From positions 27,144,143 to 27,208,142 of the forward strand of contig CM069452.1 of the NCBI GenBank assembly GCA_035610835.1: a stretch of 64,000 nt of DNA, read 5' to 3'. Both the position numbers and the translations under genes were made by a program. Positions 32,703 to 44,540 of this stretch are shown here, one piece after another; within the stretch, counting starts at the first letter, position 1; each line of letters starts with the position of its first letter. The notes below the pieces were generated by a model that had not been told where the DNA came from, ran no database searches, and saw only the letters and a list, made by a program, of their open reading frames with translations. Origin of the DNA: Ophiura sarsii (lineage: Eukaryota > Echinodermata > Ophiuroidea > Amphilepidida > Ophiuridae).

Positions 32703-33273
32703 ATGTACACCTAGCACAAAAAGTCCCTGACCAGGTGCTTTGTTGTTGGCTAATCCAAAATCTATAATATGTACCAACAATATACATTAAATGGGCACAT
32801 TTCTTCTCCGTAGCTTGATACCTCATGCATACAGATTAATTTGATACTTATGAAGTTATGATGATTTCAATAACCAAAAGTAACGACAACAAAGTTGCAC
32901 TAGAATTGGTTTCCTATGGGATATCATTGATTTGCATCATTGATTGATTTGTCCTCTGTGTGCTATCTCAATCAGACAGGTAGCGGGATGAATGGGTAAC
33001 AGGCATCGACAGGGAATCGTTATTCACACATGTACAATGCGTAATCACACACAAATCAAGGATATCCCATTGAAACCTTTAGTGCAAGAATTGTGTTGGT
33101 GGTTGTGGTCAATTAAACAAACATAACATCAACAAAATCGTCTCTATTTTCATGAATGAGGTATCAAACTATAGAGATTTGCTCATGAAATGTATATTTC
33201 AGATTATTGATTTTGGATTAGCAACCATCAAAGCGCGGGGTCGGGGACTTTTTGTGCTAGAGGTGTATATCAA
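32703..33273. mobile_element. Foldback MITE with GACCAGGTGCTTTG-type termini
   Basis: Inverted ends: left TGTACACCTAGCACAAAAAG, right its near-complement ending GTGCTAGAGGTGTATATC. The next block (TTGCTAATCC/GGATTAGC) pairs too. Isolated single ends of the same family occur at about 45592-45625 and 48900-48975 (GACCAGGTGCTTTGATGTTA). The equivalent part of the other copies lacks it. No coding sequence. Confidence 0.7.
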
Positions 33274-33289
33274 CCTATAGTAATTTTCT

Positions 33290-35090
33290 ATTGGGAACAT
33301 GGTTAAAACCAATAACATTTGCTATTTAAATACAGTAAATTGAGTGATTGAATATTGTGAATGTTGACATCAACTAAAGGTGCCCAAGACGACCAATTTG
33401 ATTCGACGATGTTTACTACTTTTCTTCAGTGCTAGATTATAAGACCGTTTTAACATCCCATAAAACCAATTATATGCACACACATGTTTGCTGAAGATCA
33501 ATAGCCGCCTTGAGGCTAGATATGTAGTATAGGTCTCCTGATATGGCGTAGTTTGTACAGAATGTTCTTTTAACTCCAAGTTGGCCTCTGAAACGTAACA
33601 TTATTACGTTCTGTGGTTTTGATGGGGTCAAGGTCATTGCTCATTTGGAAAAGAGCGTGAAGCGCAAAATAAATCATCATCTGATCCCTCAAATAATTAT
33701 AACACATCGTGGTGCTAAATCTTGGTGCAAACCATTATAGGACATGCAGAACAAATTTATATCGGAACGGTAGAACGATCTCAACAGTTTCCACGCGGCA
33801 GGCGTCTGCAGACGACATTCCAAAATGTCACGAAATATTACGAAAATTTCATAACTACATAAGAAATGCATTGAAATAGGTACAAACATGCCTAGTATCG
33901 GTTCAGAAATCCGAGCGATAGAACTTGAAAGTTGTGAAAGGTTTCTGAAAAAACTGTTTTGTATAGGGTAAAACCAATAGCTTATTGGAGAGTGTGAAGC
34001 AGTGCTTGCTAATAACGGCTCCACCTATCTATCCATTGTTGGTTACAGTTCATATGGATTCATATGGAATTCCTTTAATTTCAATTGTAATTATGGTTAC
34101 AGTTACGATTAACCTCAATATTTCATTAGAGACGCAAGCGAAAAATATTGTACATTTGTGATTGATGCGCCAACAGACTTGAGATATTCCGAAAGGGGCC
34201 ATTTATTTAAACACAAGTAAGGGCCTATCCCCAATTATTAAACAGCTTTAAGATTGTACGATGGTTATACTGTCTCGTTTCTGCCCATCTGGGAATATAC
34301 TTAACTTTTATCCGCCAGGCAGCACAGGGAAGTCAACACTATTTACTTCAGTTACACTGTAAATGTCTTCTCTCAACGGCATGCCTTTATCACTTATGCA
34401 TCGAGTGAAATATAAAATGTATAAATGCATGGATGAACAGTAGTTCATCTCAAAGGTATCCTAATATCTTGGTCGCCAAGACGACAAAATGTCCTATTCA
34501 ATGAAGACGCTGCTCCCACACTGTTGTCTCCCGCGGTTACTTTCACGTCACATGTCTTCAATGTTCATTTTAATACGCAGTTGTCAGTAAGTAGGTCGTG
34601 CCATGATACATTTTAATGAAGTTATTTACATTTTATATATCATGTATTCAGACATCAGGCACCATTTATCAGACTTTATGATCGACAAATGCCAATACCA
34701 TTGATATTCACTAAATATTCAACATATATCCACAATCATTAACATGATTAACGTTATAAGTTCGACAAAAACGCTATTAACAAAGTAATGCCTTACCCAT
34801 CACAGATGTAACGCCTTCCCGTAGTTTATGACTATAGAAAACCGTACAAATAGGCTTACACTAAATTGATAGAAACTGAGGGCGCTTTTCAATACCAAAC
34901 GACGTGATTTTTTTGTACACCGTTTTCATAAACTTTGTTAAAAGTGAACATATCTTCTATTATATTTTTTGATTCAAGATTATCCAGCGTAATTTTACGT
35001 TTATTACTAAACTGTCGTTACTTTTCTTTGGTTACCGATTCCCGGTGTTTTGGCAATAAACCGCTGCAAAATGATACTTTGTTACGCTCG
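33290..35090 (+). repeat. Right arm of the large inverted duplication
   Basis: Reverse complement of 28525-30690 as described for that arm. In place of the foldback element it carries a ~240-bp segment (33785-34025) that starts CGCGGCAGGCGTCTGCAGAC, a sequence also found inverted at about 45447-45466, so each arm has received a different insertion at nearly the same position. A third partial copy lies at 60290-60960. Confidence 0.85.
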
Positions 35091-35104
35091 GTATGCAGTT
35101 TCCC

Positions 35105-35330
35105 AGAAATACCTGCCTAAAAGATGGGTCAAGACGATGTGATACATAATTTTGTTTGTTTAGGAATAGAGATGCCCTTTACACACGTAAACAATCAACT
35201 GGCTATTTTTCTCCAGTAGATGAAGACGTTAAATTCGCAAAGATGCGCCAATATAGATTTACATGTAAAATAAGTGGAGACCTTCGGCTATATATGCCAT
35301 GGTCATGATGGTACCAAAATAAACATACTC
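35105..35330 (+). repeat. Dispersed repeat fragment, inverted copy of 24790-25062
   Basis: See 24790-25062. It directly follows the right arm, so the original repeat probably continued into this part. Confidence 0.65.
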
Positions 35331-35462
35331 TGCATCTAAGTTTGGATTTTATTAAAAAAGGCTCAGTAGGACGAGGCTTCATAACTGATAAATATAACAT
35401 GAGCTAAATATAAGCCCAACCAAGAGATATTCATTTTCATTATAAATCCAATGTCTCGTCTC

Positions 35463-35503
35463 ATAGATGTTTAAATAAGCAATTTGCTTATTTAAACATC
35501 TAT
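35463..35503. repeat. Perfect 41-bp palindrome
   Basis: Two perfect 20-nt arms around a single T; the left arm is ATAGATGTTTAAATAAGCAA. It has no U-rich tail or neighbouring gene to make it a terminator. Confidence 0.9.
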
Positions 35504-35509
35504 CAATCG

Positions 35510-36650
35510 TTAATATTGTACTGTGGCCGTGGGCCTCTGTTTTCGAATATCAGAGCTCACGGAATAGAACGTCTCTATTGAACATATTATATGGTATCTT
35601 ATTGTTCAGAAAAAAACTGAACTCAAGTGATAGGACATAAAATCCAGTTAAAGGTCGAATGATGTTCTGATTTTTGGCCCGATGTTCAACTTGATGTTTT
35701 CTATTTGACATGAAAGGTCATCCTCAAAATTGTCATATTCTAAAGTTTGAGTTGCATAACTCCTGTGGTTCTTATTTTAGAACCACAAGGTCACAAGACA
35801 TTTGCCCATTGACATGATTGAGTAGTACACAAACTGGTTGGTGGTTAACCACCTTTGGCAGTAATTAACCACATTTTAGCCTATGATTTCTAAATGGAAC
35901 ATTTCTGGCCCCTAAGATTTTACAGACATAATGAAAAAAATATGGGGATTCTTCTGATATCAAAATATATTGATGTGAAAAATTAAAGCCCCCAAAAAAA
36001 ATGATCAAAACATACACCTTTAAACACGAAATGTGATGTCAATGTGATGTTCTTTTAAGGGCACACTACACTAAAACAATCATCGGTGATAACATACATT
36101 GGATTAATTTAATAATAATTAATGATAGTGGACATTTATAATGCGCCGGTATCCGCCGCAAGCGCTGTCTATTTATTATTACCCTGTCGTTAGGAAATCG
36201 TAATTTCGCTTCATCTACGTGGCTGCTGGCGTTAGCTTAATCATGTTAATAGTATCTTACAAAATAATGAATTATGATGCTATACATCTGTATCATTTTC
36301 TCTTTTGTTTTGATTAAGAAATGTTCATGGTGGCTTTTTGACTAGAGATGGTCAAGCGGGTTGTAATGTTTAACCATCATACTGTCAAACTTAGAATGTC
36401 CTAATAGCCTGCTCCATTTGCATTTACAAACAAGATTGATTGAGTTTAATTAAGTTGCTAGTTGATTCAGAGCATACAGGTAAAAACTTAACCAGGCGCC
36501 TGACACTCTATTGTTCGAATCGCCGAAAGCATAGACGGACATGAATATACAATGAATAATCATATCAATGAATATACGTCATTTGTGACGTCGAAAATGA
36601 AAAGTACCAGACCATAGTGGACACGAACGGCCGTAATCTTTGAATCTCCG
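35510..36650. other. No gene recognised
   Basis: AT-rich sequence with scattered short repeats only. TGACGT-type words (about 36575-36590) occur but without a nearby gene. Confidence 0.3.
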
Positions 36651-36699
36651 TTGATTTCAATGTTATGTCGGAGTGTTTTACCCAATTTCATACTGACAC

Positions 36700-37375
36700 G
36701 ACCTGAGTGATAATCAAACGGTCCCCGAACGATGCCCTGGCGCTGTTGAAGTCAGAAATATCATCGTTCCCTACAGGCCGAGCGTTCCCACATCGAATTT
36801 CACCTAGAATATTCGTCACACGAACCTATGTCCGCCATCGTCTGAATATCGAAAAGGCCCTCTGGAGAGTCAAGGGGACGACATTTTTTTCTACGCATGC
36901 GTCCGATCGCTTTGGATTTGTCCACTAAAATGTTGGACAAATGCCTAATGAGTATGTGCTGCATGGCAAGTGACACAACTTCTTGTAATGCGCTAATCAA
37001 CCGTAGATCTAACCCCCGGGCTCCGGCCAGTACGGTGGAAAAGCCCAATCAGGAAAAGTTCACGGAAAAGATTCAGGCGTTGACGGTTCAATGGTATATC
37101 ACAGATAGGCAAAGTGGGTATATCCAGTGACAGTTGTATATCCCCTTGGTATATAATATTTAATTTTGACTAAAGCAGTCGACAATGCATTGATTGATGA
37201 TAACATCCAGAAGTGGTTTGATGTGATAATAATGCCGCCATGAGGATCGAGCCGTGTAGCGAGGGGCCACGCCGAACTATGATCGAGAGTGACCAATAAC
37301 GCGCCGCAATGCGGACCACTGGCGCGCGGCGGGCCGGCACCGTCCAACATGCGCGAATCAGTGGCATAGCCAGCT
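36700..37375. other. CpG-rich patch of unknown nature
   Basis: Markedly richer in CG dinucleotides than its surroundings, for example GCGCGCGGCGGGCCGGCACC at 37322-37341. Both strands are open over parts of 36707-37431, as expected in GC-rich DNA. No protein family, splice structure or promoter can be fixed. CAGTGGCATAGCCAG at 37359-37373 resembles hAT-type termini (CAGTGGCGTAGCC) and adjoins the TTAA of the next element, so transposon origin is as likely as a host CpG island. Confidence 0.35.
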
Positions 37376-37784
37376 TTAAGGGGGCTGTCAAGTGTCATTT
37401 CGTATTTTCCAGGAATTTCACTTTTCTTCATTTTTCAAAACTTCAGAGTGTTATCTATCAGTACATGCAAAGAAATTTTGAAATTTTGAAATTCCAAAAG
37501 CCTATTTAGAAGGATTTAAATCCCTTATTGTGATCATTGACAAAGTAGAATGGAAAAGTCTGCCCGCAGGGGATCAGCGAAACTCCCATGCGCCGCGTAT
37601 CCCGTGTTTTGTTTTTCACGCAAATTAGCACGCGCCAGTTCGCTTAAAATACGCGACGCTGTTATTTCGAAAGCCGTCAGTGCGTGCTGCGTTACCCGCT
37701 ATGTTTTTGCCGCGTTTGAGGGCTTGTTCATAAGCATCGTTTACGCATCGGAGGCCCGACTAATCAAACCGTCATTTTTGCCGG

Positions 37785-37802
37785 GGGGGGGGGGGGGGGG
37801 GT
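37785..37802 (+). repeat. Poly-G tract
   Basis: Uninterrupted run of about 18 G after TTTTTGCC. The length is likely to be unstable or mis-assembled. Confidence 0.9.
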
Positions 37803-38375
37803 GGCTGAGCCTGAAGCAAGTAGGCCTATTAGTAAAACAAGGCTTTAGCACAAGCGTTAGTGTCAAGGAGTTTGGAAAGAGAGAAGGAAAAAAGATAAAA
37901 AATAAAGGACAGAGAAAGATTTTGAATCCATGATCGGAGTGAAACATTGTAAGGAGTATCAAAAAGACTGACACCGGGTTTTATCCGAAGACGTTAATGT
38001 TTGGTTTTTGTTTGGCCTTTCGATGTTGTACAAGTCCGTTCCACCCGCGCCCCGTCCATCCAATAGGCCTACCTGTTTATCTATTTATTGTCATTACTGA
38101 ATATGGTAGGCCTATTACTTCGTATCGTTGTTAAGTTAGCTAGTTCTCAATTAGTTCAACTCGGTGTACTAATTTTGTCATTCAGTTATATCAAACATAA
38201 TATCAATTATAAGTGCCATTTTACCTAGGCCTACATGGGCATGAACGGAGAAGCATCCTCGGGCCGATGAGCCGATGCTATCAAATGGTTCACATGGTTA
38301 TCTCATAGTTATATATAGTATAACTTTGTATAGTATGTGCTCACGCGGCAATCAAAAACACGACATGTGGAGTTG

Positions 38376-38383
38376 GGGTGGGT

Positions 38384-38416
<33 letters not shown>

Positions 38417-38430
38417 GGGGGCGGGGGGTA
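38376..38430 (+). repeat. G-rich tract
   Basis: GGGTGGG runs lead into more than 30 consecutive G, then GTGGGGGCGGGG. It is potentially G-quadruplex forming on this strand; an assembly length error is likely. Confidence 0.9.
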
Positions 38431-38490
38431 TAGAGCCATGGAGAGCAGGGATGGACAGCCTCTCCTGGCATGTATTTTAATATACTATCC

Positions 38491-38711
38491 ATTATAAGCT
38501 CATTTATTTCAGTTGCGTTCGGGTCTAAGGCCCCGCTGTTAGGCCTACGGTTTGGTTGGTGACATGCCATAATATGAGACAAAATAAGTTCCAAGATAAC
38601 CATTATAAGCTCATTTATTTCAGTTGCGTTCGGGTCTAAGGCCCGCTGTTAGGCCTACGGTTTGGTTGGTGACATGCCATAATATGAGAAAAAATAAGTT
38701 CCAAGATAACC
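38491..38711 (+). repeat. Near-perfect 111-bp tandem duplication
   Basis: 38491-38601 and 38602-38711 differ by one deleted C and one substitution. The unit starts ATTATAAGCTCATTTATTTC and ends GTTCCAAGATAACC. This is a recent event or a small assembly artefact. Confidence 0.95.
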
Positions 38712-39323
38712 AGAAGTAGGCCTATACGGCCAAACAAGTCATGTTTCTAAAAAATCCTCCTAAAATGTCATAGTTAAATTGAATAATATAAAATTCTGGA
38801 ACATTCCAAATGAAATTCGGACTGAACAAAGAACAGAGATCTTCCCATTTCGATCGCTAAATGCCCATCATTCATATTTTTGAATCAATGAAACGTCCGA
38901 ATGTTCTAGACTGAAAGCAAAGGTGAAAGGGATGGGATTATGGTGGGAGAGGATGCTCTATATTTCTGCCCCTCGGACCCACCCCAACAAAAAAAATAGG
39001 GTAACATCGGTTTGGTTTATCACGAAGTTATGAGATGTAAACAATAGGCCTGATTAATTAAATGTGTGGTTGCACCTTTGATATCCTTGTACTTTTGTGT
39101 CCTCTCAATAAAAAAAATTTCAATCTAGGTATAGGTGACAAGGCAATTCATAGGGATAGCCAATAAATAATAAAACCATATGCAGTAATGGAAATACCCA
39201 CATGACTGTATATATAGGCCTACTAGAGCTAATTGTTAATAATGACCGTGTTTTCAACGTTATCATTGTTATCTTCAGTAGATAGCAAACTACTTTTATA
39301 AGAGATCCAACCGAATTGCTTAA

Positions 39324-39697
39324 AGGTATATTATGTGATCTTTCCAGGGAACGCCCTCAACATCGAAAAAAAAATTGAAAGCAGATTTTCTTGCAGATTT
39401 ACATTTCTGATCATAAATCATGCATACATTCCAAGTTACAGGGCGATACGATTCTTATTTACTTCAAAATCATGGTTTTAGAGTAAAAATAAACTGTCGG
39501 AATCCCGACAGTTTATATTTTTCACTCTAAATTCACTCTAAAAACCATGATTTTGAGGTAATTAGGAATCGTATCGCTCTGTAACTTGGAATGTATGTAT
39601 GATTTATGATCGGGAATGTAAATCTGCAAGAAAATCTACTTTCTAAAAAAAATCATGAATAGAGGGCGCTCTCTGGAAAAGATCACATAATATGCCT
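39324..39697. mobile_element. TTAA-flanked foldback MITE (374 bp)
   Basis: Two ~175-bp arms are near-complementary, from AGGTATATTATGTGATC at the left to GATCACATAATATGCCT at the right, with the centre near 39500. TTAA lies immediately outside each end (39320-39323, 39698-39701). A partial diverged copy is at 57017-57212. The flanks are a degenerate direct repeat containing TCAGTAGATAGCAA / TTAGTAGATAGCAA, so the element sits between two copies of another repeat. Confidence 0.9.
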
Positions 39698-39848
39698 TTA
39701 ATAGAGCTATTGTTATAACACTGAACAATCACTATTCAATAATTATCTTTAGTAGATAGCAATTCAAACCAATTTTAAAAGGATCCAAGTCCATTATAAT
39801 GGAAAATACTCATCATTTAACTACTGTGAAATGTGATCCATTACCCGC

Positions 39849-40131
39849 CAGTGGCGTATCTGATGAGATCGCTTGTCAGAGGGGGAAATGGTATCTTCCC
39901 GGTAGGCTTTAACTTTACAGGCTGAGGATTGCCGCCGCCGCCGAGTTCGACATTTGAAAACGGGGAGGGTGGGGGTGTTCTCAAAATCCACCCCATCCGA
40001 TTCAAATTGGGGCCCTTGCTCCCCCAACCCACTGTATTTACAGAAAATAAAACCTTTTAGCCCGGTAGTTTGAGCTGTCCTACCCGGTCAAATCCGTCGA
40101 GGGAGGGGGACACTCTGCTGATACGCTACTG
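39849..40131. mobile_element. Small hAT-like MITE (283 bp)
   Basis: Ends CAGTGGCGTATCTGATGAG (left) and CTGATACGCTACTG (right) are inverted. The flanking octamers TTACCCGC (39841-39848) and TTACTCGT (40132-40139) match at six of eight positions, fitting an old 8-bp hAT duplication. No transposase; overlapping minus-strand open frames inside are incidental. Confidence 0.65.
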
Positions 40132-40139
40132 TTACTCGT

Positions 40140-41590
40140 CCGCTTGACAGTTTACCCATAGACAATTCATAGTCATTTTACAAACCGTTAATTTTATTTT
40201 CCTGCTTCATTAAACATTAGACCTATCGGACATATATTTCAGTTTCTTTTTCAGTGGCGCTGGCAAACGAGGATCAAGTTCAGGTGGCATGTTGTGGCCT
40301 TTTACTAATGATGAAATTACAATTCGTGACGTGACTCATATTAATCATGTTAATCAGAAGCTTACCCGATTCCGTCTCTTTTAATATCTGAAGTAGAAGA
40401 AGAGAAAACATGTAGGCCTAGAGCCTACCAAACGACAGGTCTTAAATTAAATCTTCATCCACATTTCTCGCTTTCTCTCTGTTTCCAATTTTTCTCTCTC
40501 CTTTACTAAGTCCTTTATCTAGGATAGGTGTTGATGTTTACACCCATCCTACTCACTAATCCCGCCACGGTGCATTTTTAAATGATCACATTGATAAAGA
40601 CTCGACTACACTGGGCCTATAATGATAAACTCTGCCAGTGATTAGCCGCAGAGTGTTGCGCACAGAAATTAATACACGAGCGTCTAAATCTTTGTCAACC
40701 GGTTCAACGCGCACGCGTCACCATTTATTTTGCCAACTCAAAACATTCCACGCGCGTCTGCGCTCATTGTCGATTAACGCACGCGCTTTCATGCGTTACG
40801 CTTCCCGGAAATTGTGAACGCACTTCGAATGCGCATGAAATGGTATGGCTTCTTTTTCACAACTCGACATCATGAAAAAGGTGTTTTTAACACACATTTG
40901 AGGTTATTTTGATACCAAGAAAAGAACGGTTTGTAATGAAACTTTGCACGAAGTTGGGGATTTATATGCTTCCCACAATATCTAAAGAACAGGATTTGAA
41001 ATACGTGTATTTCCCCGTAAACCATGATCAAATGGCGGTATTGTCACTTTTCACATTCATCGGTTGATTTCTTTATGTTCATTTTTGAGTAAAAATACGA
41101 TTTACAGACACGATAACTCAATACAAACTGCATCTGATGGACAGCAAGTAAGTTTAACGCAACAACCATGATCTTCGCCAGGTTCCATTTTTTTTGTTTT
41201 TTGTTTTAGGCCTATTTTCCGATTTTTCGGATCATTTTGTGGAAATTCACGTTTATTGTATTTAAAAATCCCATTTCGTTGCCTTATTTGGTCAATAAAT
41301 ACAAAAATATCTCAGATATCAAAAAACAAAAAAATGGAACCCGGGTAATTTTCTTAAGATTACAAAAATCGTAAAAGGACAGATTTTCAGAAAATATTTT
41401 TTTGGTTACCTTGTCCGAATTGAAGACTGGTCAAAATTCTCGTTTTTTATGATTTTCTCCAAAATGGTTCTTTTTAGAGCAATTTCATGTTCATGGTTAG
41501 ATTTATTGAACCCTTTCCTTCAAAAAAATGTATACTTGTATATGGAATATATGAATAATTACGTAGTTACGGCAGTTTTACGGAAGCTAT
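40140..41590. other. Interior of the TTAA-flanked element, no gene seen
   Basis: Includes a CpG-rich stretch at about 40700-40830 with ACGCGCGTCTGCGCTCATTG, and a 20-bp inverted pair, GGTTCCATTTTTTTTGTTTT and its near-complement, about 130 bp apart (41180-41345). No conserved protein motif. Confidence 0.3.
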
Positions 41591-42099
41591 CTCTGACACT
41601 TGACAGCCCCCTTAAACAGGGCCATAGGGAGGGGGAGGGGGTGGACTTATCAGACAGTAAAAAGTCCGAGTTGTACCGACGAAAGGCATGATGTACAGTC
41701 AATAAAACTATGTGGTAGTGCCCACATGTTGTGGCGAATATAGGACCTACACTTATGCAACAGAGTGACGTGGAATCCGGGGGCCGACTATACGACCGTA
41801 ACAGAGCGACAGTAGAATCCGGTGTTTAATTTTTTTTAAATTGAGTGAGGTATAAATAATAAATAGCGAGAAAATAAATACAAACAACAAAAATCTCCCA
41901 GAATTTGGGAACATTTTCATCTTCTTAATGACGAGTAAAGATAAAGAAGTCCGAGAAACACAGTTATTTCCCTGCTTTGTTTATATAATTAGCGGCCAAT
42001 GTTTTTAAATATACACGCTCGTTTACAAACAACCTGTATGCCTAACACGAAGTGCACGACATTTTCCCGACCAAGACTAGTATTAATGAACGGCCGCCA

Positions 42100-42270
42100 A
42101 ATAATACTAGTTTTGCGCAACCCAAGCCATCCAAAAATAGTAGTTTTGAGAAAGATACTAGTTTTGCGCAACCAAAAGTAGTATCTTTCGCAAAACTACT
42201 AGTTTTGGGTGGTATTTTTCGCCCCAAAAATAGTAGTTTTGCGAAAGATACTACTTTTTGGCGCAGCACC
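42100..42270. repeat. Short inverted/direct repeats of a TAGTTTTGCGAAAGATACTA-type word
   Basis: ACTAGTTTTGCGCAACC (twice), AGTAGTTTTG (three times) and AAAGATACTA/TAGTATCTTT alternate in both orientations over 170 bp, so strand-wise readings on both sides look open. Probably an element interior. Confidence 0.75.
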
Positions 42271-42889
42271 GGTTCTGAGCACTTCTCTAGCCCCCGCTCT
42301 AGCCCGCCCGGCCTGTGGGCCTAAATGAGACACCGTGCACTTTGCGCCGTGCATATACTATAACCATCTAATGATTGGAAGCGTAGCAGCATAAAGTATT
42401 ATGAGAAAATGTGTACATATCTCCTAAGATTCTGGAGATTCGGAGTCTACCATCGGACCGGGCTTTCAGTTGACCTACGCATAGGAGCATCGTCGAAGCG
42501 AGAATGTCCCCTGTAACCTTTTTCAAGATCTTTGGCACTGAAATTAAAATGTTGGTTCATTATAGGGGGAATCCACTTTACTCATACGTGCCCGTAATCA
42601 CCCTTCAAAGGTACAAGACTTGATCGCGTCTATCAATAGTTGTCTGATTGCCTTTCCACATAATATATTTCGACATGAATATTGCGTCTCCCAATTCGTT
42701 TATTAAAGCTAGCTAAATTTGGTAAGCTTTGGTACAAGAACTAACTTTCTTGAAATGAAGTTGTACCAAAGATTTTCTAGAAATTCATCGGTTGTACAGA
42801 TTAAAAAAAAAATGGTAATCATGGTAGATTAAACATTGGTATAAACGGTCTCCTTTCTCATGTTGTACGATTGTCTATGGCCTGTTTTG

Positions 42890-43640
42890 GAAATGTGTTT
42901 GCTTTGTGTATCCAAATAGCTTACAGTTGTATATTAGCCTAGCTATCAAGCTATAAAAATGACATCTCTGAATGTATTTTAAACAAAGTGTGCAAAGGAG
43001 AAATGGTTGGGCACACTGGTAAAATGGTTTTACAACAAGTGTTGCTATCATTATCAAAGTGAACTCAACTTCAATCACTTATTTATCGAGCAATAATATA
43101 TTGTTTTACGCATTTTAATTTGTTTAGATTATAAAGTTAAATAAATCCAGAGATAAATGATAGAACGAAAAATAGATTAAAAAAAGAATAGAAAAAAACT
43201 ATTAAAGCATTGGCGGCCTTTATAAATTATAAAAATTGACATAAAAATGATGTTACAAACATCCACAATCAAGTTTAATTTGTTTTTTTAAAAAACAAAA
43301 AAATAGTAAACAACAACGAACACACGGAGATTCGAACCCGTGATTGCCGATTGCAAACGATATGGCCAACGTATGCACGCCACAGAGATCGACGAGTGTA
43401 ATTGTGTCAGTTTTATTATTTAACCATTGATTCTTTTATTTATAACGAACGGATTTTTATCGTGCCATTTTGGACATTTTAAACCATATTTATATGTTAC
43501 TCTCGCACAAAATGTGTTTGTAATGTGATTATACTCCTTATTTTGGAAAGAATGGTAAAAACGTTGAAATTTCGAACACAATAAATGGCATCTTGTATAC
43601 TGTTTATACGGTCGCTCGACTGAACGTTGTGTGACCTGTT
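42890..43640 (-). mobile_element. SINE-bearing dispersed repeat, copy 2 (inverted)
   Basis: Reverse-complement match to 27760-28360, including the tRNA-like core (B box GGGTTCGAATCTCC on the minus strand, at about 43325-43342), TGGCGTGCATACGTTGGCC, AAATCCGTTCGTTATAAATA and ACATTACAAACACATTTTGT. Differences are scattered, so both copies are old. Confidence 0.7.
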
Positions 43641-43869
43641 GCATTGCATTATTCATGTTACGATCTGTTTATGTATGCTTTTGTTATACTTCTCAATCGC
43701 TCATCGCCAACTCTGTACAAGAAACTTCATGCGCTGTCCCAACGCTGTCGTTAGAGAACAATAGAAAAGTCCCTTCGACTCTCCAGAGGGCGTTATCTGC
43801 GACCTTTGACTGGGTTCACGGGGTTAATCATATTAATGAGCAAATATGCAAATGAGCTAAGTGTCCCCT

Positions 43870-44535
43870 CCTATTATATATACTCCTTGACTTAACCGCT
43901 GGGCGAATGATTGACAGAATATCAATAAGTTAGCGATGACGTTACGGCCATTAAATGAACATGTCTTAGTATTGTATAGTTGACTGGGAATATGGCAATA
44001 TTTTATAGTCGTGCACATTAACTGGATACGTCGTTATTAACCTCTAAACAATAAATAAGATATCATGGTGCATACAATGATGTTTATAACGGAAGTCGTT
44101 ATATTGCAACCACCATCCTCATAGGTGTGATTGTATAAAAATCAACTAAGCAGCAGCTCATCAATTTAAATATATAAATACTTTTAAAAGGTCACCTTGA
44201 TACAAATTGAAAATACAATGGGCTCTCATCTTGTATATCCAAATATATTTCAAGTTGATATTGTTTAAACGATAGCGTGAAAAGCTATTTGTAATACACT
44301 CGACAGGTCGTATGTCAGTTTACGTGGGAAGTACACATATTTTCTGAAGTCTAAGTACGTATCAGTGACGAGATCAATAAGGTTTGTAGAGAGTATAAGA
44401 ATGAGATGATAATAATAGGACTGCGGTGATTCATAGCAGCGTACTTAATTCTTATTACTTTCAACGCGGTTATTATGTAACCATATACAAAACAGATTTT
44501 TTTAAAAACTTTCCCAACTTTCAAAGTTTAATTCA
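43870..44535. other. No feature recognised
   Basis: AT-rich sequence without an open frame of note or a repeat partner seen. Confidence 0.3.
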
Positions 44536-44540
44536 AGATA

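Larger units (their letters stand above)
37380..41611. mobile_element. Putative 4.2-kb TTAA-flanked DNA element
   Basis: A perfect 18-bp inverted pair bounds this interval: GGGGGCTGTCAAGTGTCA at 37380-37397 and its complement at 41594-41611. Each end is flanked by TTAA (37376-37379 and 41612-41615), the target of piggyBac and Kolobok elements. No transposase is readable inside. The interior is CpG-rich near 37550-37780 and 40700-40830, and holds eleven AGGCCT words, a 111-bp duplication, a foldback MITE and a hAT MITE. The alternative is two separate short MITE ends of one family that happen to face each other. Confidence 0.55.

Noticed and set aside
32363..32767. 134-codon + strand frame
   Set aside because: Starts in a dispersed repeat also present at 57.6 kb, where the frame is not kept, and ends in a foldback MITE.
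36707..37933. Several 70-127 codon frames in the CpG-rich patch and next to it
   Set aside because: GC-rich DNA has few stops; frames overlap on both strands and show no domain or splice pattern.
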